DNA of 64,000 nucleotides from Sipunculus nudus. Lineage: Eukaryota > Annelida > Sipuncula > Golfingiida > Sipunculidae. Positions 46,905 to 59,454 of the stretch are shown here, piece by piece. Under the pieces are notes generated by a model that ran no database searches, had not been told where the DNA came from, and saw only the letters and a list, made by a program, of their open reading frames with translations. Each line of letters begins with the position of its first letter. Position 1 is the stretch's first letter. The position numbers and the translations under genes were made by a program. The stretch is taken from the NCBI GenBank assembly GCA_026874595.1, contig CM049308.1, positions 36,018,027-36,082,026 on the forward strand, given 5' to 3'.

Positions 46905-47518
46905 AGCTCAGCTGACTATAAGTCATCTGAGCTATAGTCGTGGTCCATTGTCCGTCGTCCGTCCGTCAGTCCGTCCGTCCGTCCGTCCGTCCCCCCGTAG
47001 ATGTGGCACGTTTTGAAACCGTAAGACCTAGGAATCCACAATTCGGCATAATGTTAGATGTCCCCAAGATCTCCTACCAAGCCGAAAACTGGGTCTTTGC
47101 AACTTCGTTCCTTTGAGAAATTAAGGAAAAACCTCAATTTTTTATTAAAAACCTATTTTCACACTTCAGGACTGCCTAATATCAAAACCACTCATCTGTT
47201 TTTCCTCATATTTACCATAAATATTCCTCTATATAGTTCCTATGTACATGCCAGAAATTATGTCTGTATTATTTAATTTAAAAAAGTTATGGGCCCAAAC
47301 ATAATGCATTTTGTAAAAAATCAGGAAAGATATTTGATCACTTAACACAAAAAATGTTAAAGCTATCGACATTTTTTCCAGTAATATAACTTTAATTAAT
47401 CAAAATTAAATTGTATACCCAAAATTAGATGAAAATCTTTTAAATTTTCTAAAATATTAATAAAAATAAAAAATTTGTACCTTAAATTTTGCCCAACTTT
47501 GACCATGGCACGTTTTTT
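46905..47518 (+). repeat. A unit, copy 1 of the A-A-B-B composite
   Basis: It starts with the hairpin AGCTCAGCTGACT-ATA-AGTCATCTGAGCT, then TATAGTCGTGGTCCATTG, a CCGT run, GATGTGGCACGTTTTGAAAC and a ~500-bp AT-rich body ending GACCATGGCACG. It is 614 bp and almost identical to the next unit. The (+) frame at 47058-47276 recurs in each A copy and shows no protein similarity. Confidence 0.93.
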
Positions 47519-48114
47519 AGCTCAGCTGACTATAAGTCATCTGAGCTATAGTCGTGGTCCATTGTCCGTCTGTCCGTCCGTCCGTCCGTCCGTAGATGTG
47601 GCACGTTTTGAAACCGTAAGACCTAGGAATCCAAAATTCGGCATAATGTTAGATGTCCCCAAGATCTCCTACCAAGCCGAAAACTGGGTCTTTGCAACTT
47701 TGTTCCTTTGAGAAATGAAGGAAAAACCTCAATTTTTTATTAAAAATCTATTTTCACACTTTAGGACTGCCTAATATCAAAACCACTCATCTGTTTTTCC
47801 TCATATTTACCATAAATATTCCTCTATATAGTTCCTATGTACATGCCAGAAATTATGTCTGTATTATATAATTTAAAAAAGTTCTGGGCCCAAACATAAT
47901 GCATTTTGAAAAATATAAGGAAAGATATTTGATCACTTAACACAAAAAATGTTAAAGCTGTTGACCTTTTTTCCAGTAATATAACTTTAATTAATCAAAA
48001 TTAAATTGTATACCCAAAATTAGATGAAAATCTTTTAAATTTTTTAAAATATTAATAAAAATAAAAAATTGGTACCTTAAATTTTGCCCAACTTTGACCA
48101 TGGCACGTTTTTTT
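47519..48114 (+). repeat. A unit, copy 2
   Basis: Head-to-tail with copy 1, starting at the same hairpin and ending at GACCATGGCACG plus a T run. Then B begins. The CCGT run is shorter than in copy 1. Confidence 0.93.
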
Positions 48115-50133
48115 CCTGTAAGTACTGTGGATTTAATTTTCACAGCATGTTTTTGTCAGCATTTCAACTGTTAACACCAAAAATTTGAAACCAGTTGATC
48201 AAAAACTGTAGATTTTAATCAAGTTTTCAAGCACCTTGTAACATATTGTTTACATCAAGCTAGTGTTATGCAGTTTGCAAAAGCTCAGCTCCCCAGCTTC
48301 AGCTCTAAGTTCCTTAAATTCAGCATACAGTTAGATGTCTCCAAAATCCCCTACCATGCCAAGAATTTGGTCACTAGGACTTAATACCTTCGAGATATTA
48401 ATGAAAAACTTCATTTTTCCATTAAAAACCCATTGTTACACTTCAAGACTGCCTAAAATCAAAACCACTGATCTGACTTTAATCATAAACAATATACATA
48501 TTTTTCATTCTCTATGCACATCCCAGAATGATGTCAGTATTGCGTAATTGTTTTAAGTTATGGGCCCAAACATAATGCACTTTGTAAAAAATCAAGAAAT
48601 ATATTTACTCCCTTAACAAGGGCATTGCTAGAGATTTTTTTGTCAGGGATGTAACATTATTTAATCAAGATTCAATTGAATACCCAAAATTAGTTCTGAA
48701 TTTTTCAAATTTTATAAGTTATTAGTATAAATATAAAATTAGTACCTTAAATATTGCCCAACTGTGACCATGGCAAGTTTGTTTCCCGTTAGCACTGTTG
48801 ATATAATTTTCATATCATGCACACATAAGGATTTCAGCTTTTTAGTTTAGAAAGCTGAAAGAAATTGGCCAAAAATTGTAGCTTTTATTAATGTTTTTTA
48901 TGAGACCCTGTCAGACTTTGGCTCTCTCCAGCCCCTCTTGAGTCACCTGTATGTTGTCCTTGTTGACCTTTCATCAAATTATGCACGCTTGAGGCGAGGC
49001 ATACAGGAATCCAGGCAGCTTATGGCCAGCCACAGTTGATCCAGGTGTCCAACCCAACTTATCATCTAGTAGTTTTAACCAACAACATAACAATTAACAA
49101 CAAATTAATAAATTTTTATTGGTTTTTAATGACAAATTAAAGAAAAATAGAAAAGGAATTTGTTAGTTTATAATAACAGGAAATTAACTTGCAGTTACTG
49201 ATGATATAAGAATCTTGTATCGATGGGTAGAATGTCACATATTCCAAATAACACCATGCAGTCACCTATGGCATTTTTTAGTTCAATTTTAATGATAAAG
49301 AAGTAAATCATATTATTCATTACTAATCAATAGGGATCATATGAAGGAAATTAATGATAGACAAAGATGCAGTTGATAATATTAATCTAGATTCCTACTG
49401 TGTCTAGTGTGTTCATTGATGTGAAATTAGTCCAAAATGAATTTTTTACAGTTATTTTTTAATATAAATAAAAGCCATAAAACCAGGTACTTATGATCAT
49501 TATTTAAATGTGTGAATTTTGTATATTCTGGATTCTCAACATCATTGTTTGGTGAAAATTGAATAAATACCAGACATTGTGCGAATACTTTGTAATTGAA
49601 TTTAAATACGAATATGATTATGTACTCCATTATAAAATTTCTTGCATAAAGAATGGGAATTCAGGTAAAAATGAAAGTATATGAATACTCGTGCAAATAC
49701 TTTCAAAATGTATTCATGAATGCATTCATGAATATATTCTTTAATATTATTTGAATAATCATATCAGTTATATTTCTTTTTAAAAAATCATATGATTCTC
49801 TTATTATTTTTAATAAAAATTATATTTGGGACAATATTTGTAATTTTTTTTAATAAATAGTTAAACTCTTATATTATATGTTCTGCTTATAAGTTATATG
49901 GCCAAGTCAAAATCTGTGTGACAATAGTACTCCAATTGTTAATAAAATAAATGAAATCAATCCTCTTCCCTGTCTCCAAAGGTACTATCAAAATCATACA
50001 TAAGCTAAACAACAACAACTCATAATACAGCTTATATTTATTACCACACAAAACCAGCATGTGCCTCATTTCTAAATAATATTTTTTTATCATATATAAC
50101 AGCTGAGCGTCGTGACCCATAGGTCCCTTGTTT
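48115..50133 (+). repeat. B unit, copy 1 (2019 bp)
   Basis: It runs from CCTGTAAGTACTGTGG to the terminal signature CAGCTGAGCGTCGTGACCCA then TAGGTCCCTTGTTT. Its first part (48300-48780) is a diverged homologue of the A body: GCATACAGTTAGATGTC, ACTGCCTAAAATCAAAACC, GTTATGGGCCCAAACATAAT and TACCCAAAATTAG appear in the same order. Its second half is AT-rich with a GAGACCCTGTCAGAC...GGCTCTCTCCAGCC segment at about 48900-48940. Confidence 0.93.
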
Positions 50134-52149
50134 CCTGTAAGTACTGTGGATTTAATTTTCACAGCATGTTTTTGTTAGCATTTCAACTGTTAACACAAAA
50201 AATTTGAAACCAGTTGATCAAAAACTGTAGATTTTAATAAGTTTTCAAGCACCATGTAACATATTGTTTACATCAAGCTAGTGTTATGCAGTTTGCAAGA
50301 GCTCAGCTCCCCAGCTTCAGCTCTTAGTTCCTTAAATTCGGCATACAGTGAGATGTCTCCAAAATCCCCTACCATGCCAAGAATTTGGTCACTAGGACTA
50401 AATACCTTCGAGATATTAATGAAAAACTTCATTTTTCCATTAAAAACCCATTGTTACACTTCAAGACTGCCTAATATCAAAACCACTGATTTGACTTTAA
50501 TCATAAATAATATACATATTTTTCATTCTCTATGCCCATGCCAGAATGATGTCAGTATTGCGTAATTGTTTTAAGTTATGGGCCCAAACATAATGCACTT
50601 TGTAAAAAATCAAGAAATATATTTACTTCCTTAACAAGGGCATTGCTGAAGCTAGAGATTTTTTTGTCAGGGATGTAACATTATTTAATCAAGATTCAAT
50701 TGAATACCCAAAATTAGTTCTGAATTTTTCAAATTTTATAAGTTATTAGTATAAATATAAAATTAGTACCATAAATTTGGCCTGTGACCATGGCATGTTT
50801 GTGTCCTGTGAGCACTGTTGATATAATTTTCATATCATGCACACATTAGGATTTCAGCTTTTTAGTTTAGAAAGCTGAAAGAAATTGGCCAAAAATTGTA
50901 GCTTTTATTAATGTTTTTTATGAGACCCTGTCAGACTTTGGCTCTCTCCAGCCCCTCTTGAGTCACCTGTATGTTGACCTTGTTGACCTTTCATCAAATT
51001 ATGCACGCTTGAGGCGAGGCATACAGGAATCCAGGCAGCTTATGGCCAGCCACAGTTGATCCAGGTGTCCAACCCAACTCATCTAGTAGTTTTAACCAAC
51101 AACATAGCAATAAACAATAAATTAATAAATTTTTATTGGTTTTTAATAACAAATTAAAGAAAAATAGAAAAGGAATTTGTTAGTTTATAATAACAGGAAA
51201 TTAACTTGCAGTTACTGATGATATAAGAATCTTGTATCGATGGGTAGAATGTCACATATTCCAAATAACACCATGCAGTCACCTATGGCATTTTTCAGTT
51301 CAACTTTAATGATAAAGAAGTAAATCATATTATTCATTACTAATCATTAGGGATCATATGAAGGAAATTAATGATAGACAAAGATGCAGTTGATAATATT
51401 AATCTAGATTCCTACTGTGTCTAGTGTGTACATTGATGTGAAATTAGTCCAAAATGAATTTTTTACAGTTATTTTTTATAATAAATAAAAGCCTTAAAAC
51501 CAGGTACTTATGATCATTATTTAAATGTGTGAATTTTGTATATTCTGGATTCTCAACATCATTGGTTGGTGAAACTGAATAAATACCAGACATGGTGCGA
51601 ATACTTTGTAATTGTATTTAAATACGAATATGATTATGTACTCCATTATAAAATTTCTTGCATAAAGAATAGGAATTCAGGTAAAAATGAAAGTATATGA
51701 ATACTCATGCAAATACTTTCAAAATGTATTCATGAATGCATTCATGAATATATTCTTTAATATTATTTTAATAATCATATCAGTTATATTTCATTTAAAA
51801 AAATCATATGATTCTCTTATTATTTTTTATAAAAATTATATTTGGGACAATATTTGTAATTTTTTTTAATAAATAGTTAAACTCTTATATTATATGTTCT
51901 GCTTATAAGTTATACAGCCAAGTCAAAATCTGTGTGACAATAGTACTCCATTTGTTAATAAAATAAATGAAATCAATCCTCTTCCCTGTCTCCAAAGGTA
52001 CTATCAAAATCATACATAAGCTAAACAACAACAACTCATAATACAGCTTATATTTATTACCACACAAAACCAGCATGTGCCTCATTTCTAAATAATATTT
52101 TTTTATCATATATAACAGCTGAGCATCGTGACCCATAGGTCCCTTGTTT
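50134..52149 (+). repeat. B unit, copy 2 (2016 bp)
   Basis: It follows copy 1 without a spacer and is nearly identical along its whole length, ending with the same signature (CAGCTGAGCATCGTGACCCA then TAGGTCCCTTGTTT). The open frames in it are mirrored in copy 1. Confidence 0.93.
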
Positions 52150-52214
52150 CAAGTTTAATAACCATTTTTTGACTGGCTGATAACATTCATAGCTCAGTAT
52201 TTTACACAGATATT

Positions 52215-54012
52215 ACCGTAAAAATAATGCATATACGTCGAGAAATTTGTTCCCAAAAAATTTATCCAAGAAAGGGGAGTCAACTTATGTGCAGGTCTAA
52301 GCTTGAGAGGCAAAATTTTGCACGAACTTAGTCACACTGCTGGCCTGAATGTCTTAACTGATCAACAACTAGATATCCGTGTCCGGTGAAGACAGGTACA
52401 AAAGTCCCCCTTTCGGCCCAAAAATACAGTCTAATAAGGTTTCCGCATATTTTTTCTTCAAATTTTGACCATTTTATTTACGCTGTTCTTTCATTTGGAT
52501 AATGCAGTATATTAAAAGGTTTGCAATTTACATGGTTGATGATATCCAGGAAATGACCCACATCTAGCTATAATGAGCTTCATTCACAGGCAATTAAGTA
52601 CGAGTGCAAGAGGCACAGGTATTGCGTAATCAGTTGGGATTTTATCCAGGGCATCGGCCCCTGTGTATTTGACATCCAATTATGTTACAGTATTTCCCCA
52701 CAAAAACATTTGGTGCTTGCGTAAGTTTGCAAACATGTAAACGGTAAAAGGCTGTGGGCCGTGGTATTCTGAACTACAGACAAGTTACAAATGGCTGATT
52801 ACAACACCGATTAGCGCTCACTCGGTAAGGGGATGGCTGCCTGTCCCAAGAAGCCCTAAAGTAGGTCACGCTGTTCACCTGTGTATTTACACGCGGGGGG
52901 AAATATCACTCCGTTCGGAAGTTCCTACTTAAAAATCACCCCAAATCGTAGTGAATGACTGCGGCCCTGAGCAAAGCTTGGGGAAAAAAATAGACCAAAG
53001 TTCAACCTGACATCGATATGGCTATGAACAAACAAACACAAAATCTGCAAGGCTTAGTCAAAATTAGTACTGGTACTCCACAGAATGTGAAATATATGAT
53101 TCATTCACGAAAACTTTCATCAAAAAGATAGGAAAACGGAGTTTGATCAAAGAACGACTGACTTGTTGTCCACGTGTTGCCCTGGCTTCGGTGCTCTCAC
53201 TCTTTTTTGCTATGCTGGATACCTACGCTGCATATATGCAATTATATCGCATGTAATTGTTCATTAATGTGTCCGTCTGTTGAGGCAAGGAAGACCAGAG
53301 TTAATTAAAACTTGAATAAAACTGTCGTTTACGGCCTTGTGTTTTCTCAGAATGTATAATAAAAATCTCTGATAATAAAATACTGCCCTTGATCCACGGA
53401 TATGACCAAGCTGAGGACAGCTTACACTGTCACGTGGCCTTTTCAGGCGACTCCCTTGGTCCAACTTCGCGCGTTCTTTTCACTTTAGATTATATAAAAT
53501 GTAGAGAAGTCCGCGACAATCCTGTTTTAGTAACACGCTTAAATAGTTATGTTTTTATTGATATCTGACAAAAACAATCATTAAAAGTTTAAAATAAATG
53601 AGAAATGACGGAAAGTGTGAGAAATCCTTGGCTGTTCTATTATCGCACACCTGCCGATTCTGGGTGTCAGACTATCTTTATTTCTGCAAAATACTTAAAG
53701 TATCGACCTGTTATATTTATTAATCTTGGAGTCTTTATGATGCCCAATAACTTTTAAATAGATTGCACAACAAAACAAATGACATTTTTACAGTTTTAAA
53801 ATAATGGAGTGGTATGAATGTAAAAAACGACTGGCCAGTCATACAGTTCACCTTTCCCCAGTGGCCTGTCACACTACTCTCGATGCTCAGGTACGCTGCT
53901 TCAGACCTGTTTTGATCTCCAGGATGGCTTGAAAAATTTTTTACCTGATAATTACCCTGAAAATTTATAGTCGACTTATATGTGAGATCGACTTGTATGC
54001 GAGTTTTTACGG
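52215..54012. mobile_element. TA-flanked inverted-repeat element, about 1.8 kb
   Basis: The left end CCGTAAAAATAATGCATATACGT and the right end (reversed) CCGTAAAAACTCGCATACAAGT share CCGTAAAAA and further positions, and TA lies on each outer side. Near the ends are GTCGACTTATATGTGAG-type sub-repeats. The interior is less AT-rich than its surroundings and has no recognisable transposase, so it is probably non-autonomous. TA duplication would fit Tc1/mariner-type insertion, but the superfamily is not assigned. Confidence 0.7.
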
Positions 54013-54221
54013 TACTGTCACATTGTTGAAATGCTGATACTTTTACAAATATTTGAGCAAGAGAGGCTTCTGCATCTTTATTGTAGTTAATTCAAGTGCA
54101 CAGTATTGGTTTAGCAGTCTTATATTTAATATTTGATTATCACCATATAGCAGGGCCATTTCCTCTTAGCCGTTCAAATGCTGATATATAAACAAAAGAA
54201 ATGAGGAAATTTTGCAAAATT

Positions 54222-54255
54222 CAGCTGAGCTCTGTTACCCATTCGTCTCTTGTTA
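54222..54255 (-). repeat. Diverged terminal-signature copy
   Basis: CAGCTGAGCTCTGTTACCCA then TTCGTCTCTTGTTA matches the B-element end with several substitutions. Confidence 0.55.
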
Positions 54256-54410
54256 AATTTTCATTATTGCCTTGTACAGCCAAAGCATACAAATGTTTTC
54301 TTTCTCTAGTAGATGGCTGTCTATCTTTGCTTATGTACCAATGAAACCCCTGGACCTAAGAACCTTTGCTTAACAAATTTACATATCTTTACAATTTACA
54401 TGTCTTTCAG

Positions 54411-54473
54411 AGTCTGATGTTGATATAGCCAATGCTTTGGTATCGCTGAGGACAGGTTGTTATCACCAGCAAA
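54411..54473 (+). CDS. Small exon, probably same gene as 32631-33519
   Basis: A 63-bp open exon lies between acceptor TGTCTTTCAG and a consensus donor AAA/GTAAGTA. It begins with the last two bases of a codon and ends with the first base of one. The large exon at 32631-33519 ends after the first base of a codon, so the two join in frame across a 20.9-kb intron. The peptide is SDVDIANALVSLRTGCYHQQ after a junction Glu. I do not recognise it. The splice sites are good, but assignment to the same gene rests on phase and strand only. Confidence 0.65.
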
Positions 54474-54518
54474 GTAAGTACATAATATGTTTCTGAGCAT
54501 GGTGTCTCCTATCATTAA

Positions 54519-55011
54519 AGGGGCCCAATCACCAATAAAGCATGTTGAGTTAACACAAAAAATAGCTTTTTCCCTTTAAGATAAATCAGTACCTGACAAA
54601 ATATTGCCCTGAAACCCTTTGCTTTCTCCTGTAACCAAATGTTAAGAATTGTGGACCGGGCGCGATGAAAGGTGTCAGCATAAACACAGTGCGTAGGGCC
54701 CCTGTGCATCCTTGAGCCAAAGCATGTGTCAATCAGGAGATGCCTGGTCTGACTTGGCCCAAAAAATGTAATACATATTTTTGCTGGCTGAAACACAGTG
54801 TGTTGCCCCTCTTAATCGGACCTCTGGTCACGCAGCCTTGTTATGGTAAACAGACTGTGTTTACCAACACGCAGAGCCTTAACATGGTGTTAAACAGCAG
54901 TATGCGAGGCTACGAGACCGTGTGCTTGGATAGTTTTGCTTATGAAACATTTTTATAAAACAAAACTGAAAGTGTAAGAATTGCCATAATTTAGCTCCTG
55001 ATTATGCCCCT
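54519..55011. mobile_element. TTAA-flanked short inverted-repeat element (493 bp)
   Basis: AGGGGC at 54519 and GCCCCT ending at 55011 form short inverted ends, with TTAA directly outside each (54515-54518 and 55012-55015). TTAA duplications are typical of piggyBac and Kolobok elements. Only short frames lie inside, so it is non-autonomous. The ends are short and call confidence is moderate. Confidence 0.6.
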
Positions 55012-55015
55012 TTAA

Positions 55016-56183
55016 GGAAACCAAGCCCTGTCATTATTGTATTTCCAGACTGATTAAGTCAGGGATACTGTGGCTTCAGCACAGACTGCAGCCGTAAACA
55101 TCTTGTTTACACAAATACTAAGTATATCACATATTTTTTAAACAATCTAATACTTATAAAAAGAATGTCCATCTTTGGTCCATCAATGTTCTCAGAAACC
55201 ACGTTGCTTATGACACTGTGCCCTACCTCATTTTAAAGGTGATTGTCCCTGCAGTGACATTGCCAGTATGAGAATAAATAATTTTTAATGTACACTTCAT
55301 TTTGAGTGATTTTTGCCTCTTTTGTGACTTGAGTGTAGACTACCTACAAAAACAGCTGAACTGCCTTCACCAAAGACTGGATTGTGTGGTCACCTCCAGT
55401 GCAGGATTAAGAGCTATTGTGCATTTGATTAACTTTGCTTTCAGTGACAGATTTAAGCATGTTTGACCTGGCATTTGACAAAGGCTCTGACCCAGTGCGT
55501 GGTCTGTCAATGTGAAAACACATCACTCTCGCTTTATGAAAAGAAGGGGTTCAACCAAGAGGATTAATGACAAAACCTAAAACAAGGTCCCCATTTCAGG
55601 AAAAGGGGTGGGGTTTGGGTGAGGTCAGGTTTTTTTCCACACCACAAAATTGTCTCATTGGTCTCATATTTTTAAAAAAGGTTGGGGCTGAAAAGGGGGT
55701 ACAGACCCCCTGGACTCCCCTTGGGTTCACTTGTGCTACTAATGAGTTATGCATATTTCCGTTTCTTTCTTCAGGAACAGTTTCCTTGCATTAAAATGTA
55801 CATTTGATTAATCTTTCATGTCTTCCTCATACCAACCGACTATTTAAACGTCCAACAGTAGTAACCAGTCAAAGATCATTGAAAACCTGAGTCCAGTTCC
55901 AGTTCGCCAATAAAAAAATCATCAATGACCAGTTCTTCTAGGTTAACATACCCTTGAATTTCTTGCCACGAGCAAAGCGCCACAGAAGAGATGTTAAAAA
56001 GAATGTTTGTACACATCTTTTTGAGACAGGATCCCACTGAAATTCTAAATTTTTTTTTAATTTGTTTTTAAAAGCTGACCCAACATTCCTCCTTTCAGTT
56101 ACTACTTCTCCCAAACACTGGTAAAAAGCAGGGTATACCGGGTTTATCAGCTAGTAACTTTACAAAATACTCCACAGCTTTAT
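55016..56183. other. Intronic interval, nothing recognised
   Basis: A G-rich patch at about 55590-55730 (GGGGTACAGACCCCCTGG) may be an old repeat. No exon seen. Confidence 0.4.
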
Positions 56184-56370
56184 TGTCCCCCGCTTCCTTG
56201 GAAGGAACGGGGGACATTGATTTGGGTTTGTCTGTCTGTCCCTCTGTCTGTCGGATTTTCATTTCCATGCGATAACTTGCCTAAATCTTTTTAGATTTCA
56301 TTCAAATTTGGGTCAGTGATTGCTCTCATTGGTTTTGGAGTGTCTGTCTCAGAAGGTGATAATACAATAT
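56184..56370 (+). repeat. Hairpin-headed repeat start with CTGT run
   Basis: A perfect hairpin, TGTCCCCCG / CGGGGGACA (56184-56216) with loop arms CTTCCT-TGG-AAGGAA, is followed within 20 nt by TTTGTCTGTCTGTCCCTCTG. The layout parallels the A-unit head but the sequence differs. Confidence 0.75.
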
Positions 56371-56385
56371 GATATTTTATTTTTT

Positions 56386-57063
56386 AGCTCAGCTGACTAA
56401 AAGTCATCTGAGCTATAGCGATCACCCTTTGTCCGGTGTCTGTCCTTTAACCAGGCACAAATCGTAACCGCTGGTCCTGGTATCTTCTTACCTGACATCA
56501 AGAGAGCTCCATGAAAAATCTCCTTGGAAACCTGAAATAAGGTCTCTATTACCCATGTTTTTTGAGCTATGGGGCACCGAAATACACCCATGAATACTGG
56601 AAAATTTTATACAAAAGCTCAAGAATCTGAACAACAAATGCATTGATCACATGATGCTTTGCATGGATATTGATCAAGGAGTGTTTCATTATTTTCTGCC
56701 TGTAGGTGGCTCCACCTGTATTTTTTCGATTATTTACGATTTTTTTTCTCTATTTTTGAGACTTTGAAAGATGTGGTCAGCTGTTAACAGGGCACAACTC
56801 GTAACGACTGGACCTAGAATCTTCTTTCTTGACATCCAGGGAGGCCCATAAAAAGTCTCCTTGAAAATCTAAAATTATGTCTCTGTTACCCAATACCTCT
56901 TGAGCTATGGCGCTTCAAAGTATCCACCAGAATAATGGAAAATTTGATACAAAAGCTCAAGTATCTGAACAACTAATGCATTGATCACCATGATTCTTAC
57001 ATGGATATTGATCATGGAGTGTTTCATCAGTTTCTGCACATTGGTTGCGCCACCTGTATTTTT
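56386..57063 (+). repeat. Hairpin-headed repeat, two ~340-bp internal units
   Basis: It begins with hairpin AGCTCAGCTGACT-AAA-AGTCATCTGAGCT and GCGATCACCCTTTGTCC. CAGGCACAAATCGTAACCGC and CAGGGCACAACTCGTAACGA mark two related units. Each includes TTGACATCCAGGGAG-like, CTCCTTGGAAACCTG-like and TTTGATACAAAAGCTC-like segments and ends in a GGTGGC-CC-ACCTGTATTTTT box. The family recurs at 59450-61400 and, inverted, at 21453-21985. Confidence 0.85.
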
Positions 57064-57690
57064 AGCTCAGCTGACTATAAGTCATCTGAGCTATAGTCGT
57101 GGTCCATTGTCCGTCGTCCGTCCGTCTGTCCGTCCGTCCGTCTGTCCGTCCGTCCGTCCGTCCGTCCGTAGATGTGGCACGTTTTGAAACCGTAAGACCT
57201 AGGAATCCAAAATTCGGCATAATGTTAGATGTCCCCAAGATCTCCTACCAAGCCGAAAACTGGGTGTTTGCAACTTCGTTCCTTTGAGAAATTAAGGAAA
57301 AACCTCAATTTTTTATTAAAAACCTATTTTCACACTTCAGGACTGCCTAATATCAAAACCACTCATTTGTTTTACCTCATACTTACCATAAATATTCCTC
57401 TATATAGTTCCTATGTACATGCCAGAAATTATGTCTGTATTATTTAATTTAAAAAAGTTATGGGCCCAAACATAATGCATTTTGTAAAAAATCAGAAAAG
57501 ATATTTGATCACTTAACACAAAAAATGTTAATGCTATGGACCTTTTTTCCAGTAATATAACTTTAATAAATCAAAATTAAATTGTATACCCAAAATTAGA
57601 TGAAAATCTTTTAAATTTTTTAAAATATTAATAAAAATAAAAAATTGGTACCTTAAATTTTGCCCAACTTTGACCATGGCACGTTTTTTT
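57064..57690 (+). repeat. A unit of the second (A-B) composite copy
   Basis: Same hairpin head and body as at 46905, with a longer CCGT/CTGT run (57112-57168). It directly follows the GGTGGC-box end of the previous repeat. Confidence 0.93.
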
Positions 57691-59443
57691 CCTGTAAGTA
57701 CTGTGGATTTAATTTTCACAGCCTGTTTTTGTTAGCATTTCAACTGTTAACACCAAAAATTTGAAACCAGTTGATCAAAAACTGTAGATTTTAATCAAGT
57801 TTTCAAGCACCATGTAACATAATGTTTACATCAAGCTAGTGTTATGCAGTTTGCAAGAGCTCAGCTCCCCAGCTTCAGCTCTAATTTCCATAAATTCGGC
57901 ATACAGTTAGATGTCTCCAAAATGCCCTACCATGCCAAGAATTTGGTCACTAGGACATTAGAGATATTAATGAAAAACTTCATTTTTCCATTAAAACCCA
58001 TTGTTACACTTCAAGACTGCCTAATATCAAAACCACTGATCTGACTTTAATCATAAATAATATACATATTTTTCATTCTCTATGCACATGCCAGAATGAT
58101 GTCAGTATTGTGTAATTGTTTTAAGTTATGGGCCCAAACATAATGCACTTTGTAAAAAATCAAGAAATATATTTACTCCCTTAACAAGAGCATTGCTGAA
58201 GCTAGAGATTTTTTTGTCAGGGATGTAACATTATTTAATCAAGATTCAATTGAATACCCAAAATTAGTTCTGAATTTTTCAAATTTTATTTAGTATAAAT
58301 ATAAAATTTGTACCTTAAATTTTGCCCAACTGTGACCATGGCACATTTGTTTCCCGTGAGCACTGTTGATATAATTTTCATATCATGCACACATAAGCAT
58401 TTCAGCTTTTCAGTTCAAAAAAGCTGAAAGAAATTGGCCAAAAATTGTAGCTTTTATTAATGTTTTTTATGAGACCCTGTCAGACTTTGGCTCTCTCCAG
58501 CCCCTCTTGAGTCACCTGTATGTTGACCTTGTTGACCTTTCATCAAATTATGCACGCTTGAGGCGAGGCATACATGGAATCCAGGCAGCTTATGGCCAGC
58601 CACAGTTGATCCAGGTGTCCAACCCAACTCATCTAGTAGTTTTAACCAAGAACATAACAAAAAACAATAAATTAATAAATTTTTATTGGTTTTTAATAAC
58701 AAATTAAAGAAAAATAGAAAAGGAATTTGTTAGTTTATAATAACAGGAAATTAACTTGCAGTTACTGATGATATAAGAATCTTGTATCGATGGGTAGAAT
58801 GTCACATATTCCAAATAACACCATGCAGTCACCTATGGCATTTTTCAGTTCAATTTTAATGATAAAGAAGTAAATCATATTATTCATTACTAATCATTAG
58901 GGATCATATGAAGGAAATTAGACAAAGATGCAGTTGATAATATTAATCTAGATTCCTGCTGTGCTGTGTACATTGATGTGAAATTAGTCCAAAATGAATT
59001 TTTTAGTTATTTTTTAATATAAATAAAAGCCATAACACCAGATACTTATGATCATTATTTAAATGTGTGAATTTGGTATATTCTGGATTCTCAACATCAT
59101 TGTTTTGTGAAAACTGAATAAATTCCAGACATGGTGCAAATACTTTGTAATTGTATTTAAATACGAATATGATTTTGTACTCCATTATAAAATTTCTTGC
59201 ATAAAGAATGGGAATTCAGGTAAAAATGAAAATATATGAATACTCGTGCAAATACTTTCAAAATGTATTCATGAATGCATTCATGAATATATTCTTTAAT
59301 ATTATTTTAATAATCATATCAGTTATATTTCATTTATATATTTATATTTATTACCACACAAAACCAGCATGTGCCTCATTTCTAAATAATATTTTTTTAT
59401 CATATATAACAGCTGAGCGTCGTGACCCATAGGTCCCTTGTTT
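57691..59443 (+). repeat. B unit of the second composite copy, internally deleted
   Basis: It runs from CCTGTAAGTACTGTGG to the terminal signature at 59410-59443. It is about 265 bp shorter than the other B copies because a segment near 59335 is missing. The A-B order here suggests that one A plus one B is the basic element. Confidence 0.92.
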
Positions 59444-59454
59444 AAGATTAAAAA

